From Deltaproteobacteria bacterium (GTDB taxonomy: Bacteria > Desulfobacterota > Syntrophia > Syntrophales > UBA2185): a DNA stretch of 6,183 bases. The stretch is from positions 1-6,183 of the forward strand of contig JAPLJQ010000325.1 of the NCBI GenBank assembly GCA_026388495.1. Direction: 5' to 3'. The notes beneath the pieces are model-generated. The model made no database searches. It saw nothing but the letters and a program-made list of their open reading frames with translations, and was not told the origin of the DNA. Below, one piece after another: positions 5,894 through 6,183 of the stretch. Both the position numbers and the translations under genes were made by a program. Every line of letters starts with the position of its first letter. Positions within the stretch are counted from its first letter, which is position 1.

Positions 5894-6183
5894 TGAATCT
5901 AACACTTTTTGTATGGCGACAGAGGGGCCCAAAGGATGCAGGACAGCTTGAACAGCACCTTGCAAAGGACGTCAGCCCCGATATGTCATTCCTCGAGATG
6001 CTCGATGAAGTCAACGAACATCTGATCAAACAGGGCAAGGAACCGATAGCCTTTGACCACGACTGCCGCGAAGCGATTTGCGGGGTATGTTCACAGGTCA
6101 TCAACGGTGTCCCTCACGGACCCCAGGAGAAGACCACGGTCTGTCAGCTCCACATGAGGCAGTTCAAGGATGGCGACACCATC
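5893..6183 (+). CDS. sdhB: Succinate dehydrogenase/fumarate reductase iron-sulfur subunit, partial (runs off right edge)
   Basis: The first 97 codons are present, from an ATG sharing its A with the sdhA stop. AAGGAG at 5878-5883, inside sdhA, is the ribosome binding site, so translation is likely coupled. The product carries electrons from FAD to the heme/quinone anchor through [2Fe-2S], [4Fe-4S] and [3Fe-4S] clusters. The visible part is the plant-type ferredoxin domain: MSFLEMLDEVNEHL (31-44), then the [2Fe-2S] ligands C58, C63 and C66 in DCREAICGVCS. The next cysteine, C84 in TTVCQLHMR, is the likely fourth ligand. The segment INGVPHGPQEKTTVCQLHM (70-88) is longer than the NG-----C of E. 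coli FrdB and is the form I associate with Geobacter-like enzymes. The C-terminal domain with the other two clusters is beyond the window; full homologs are about 240-250 residues. Confidence 0.95.
   Translation, partial: MNLTLFVWRQRGPKDAGQLEQHLAKDVSPDMSFLEMLDEVNEHLIKQGKEPIAFDHDCREAICGVCSQVINGVPHGPQEKTTVCQLHMRQFKDGDTI

Overview
The window looks like chromosomal DNA from an anaerobic or respiratory bacterium of the Desulfobacterota (the former Deltaproteobacteria, Geobacter/Syntrophus-like). The main reason is the sdhC-sdhA-sdhB locus at the right end. It encodes a class of succinate dehydrogenase/fumarate reductase with a single five-helix cytochrome b subunit and a SdhA whose N-terminal extension resembles Geobacter-type enzymes as I remember them. 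The lineage is an inference from protein style, not a database result.

Layout. (1) 1-589, minus strand: a family 3 periplasmic solute-binding lipoprotein, cut by the left edge. (2) 725-1423, minus strand: an exported DUF3313-type protein, preceded by a near-consensus sigma-70 promoter at 1553-1581. (3) 1424-1815: a divergent regulatory region with that promoter, two hairpins and a short direct repeat. (4) 1816-2629, plus strand: two tightly coupled genes for small membrane proteins of unknown function, with about four and three predicted helices and histidines clustered at the helix ends. (5) 2630-3298: about 670 bases without a convincing gene. It ends in a good sigma-70 promoter (3172-3200) and a leader with two consensus ribosome binding sites. 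(6) 3299-6183, plus strand: sdhC, sdhA and the first 97 codons of sdhB, spaced 12 bases apart and then overlapping by one base.

The three sdh products assemble into one membrane complex. SdhA carries covalent FAD and the dicarboxylate site, SdhB carries the iron-sulfur relay, and SdhC carries heme b and the quinone site and anchors the complex to the inner face of the membrane. It links succinate/fumarate interconversion to the (mena)quinone pool.

I found no mobile element, CRISPR array, rRNA or tRNA. The least explained parts are the histidine-rich two-gene membrane module at 1816-2629 and a possible ten-codon leader ORF that overlaps the sdhC ribosome binding site.
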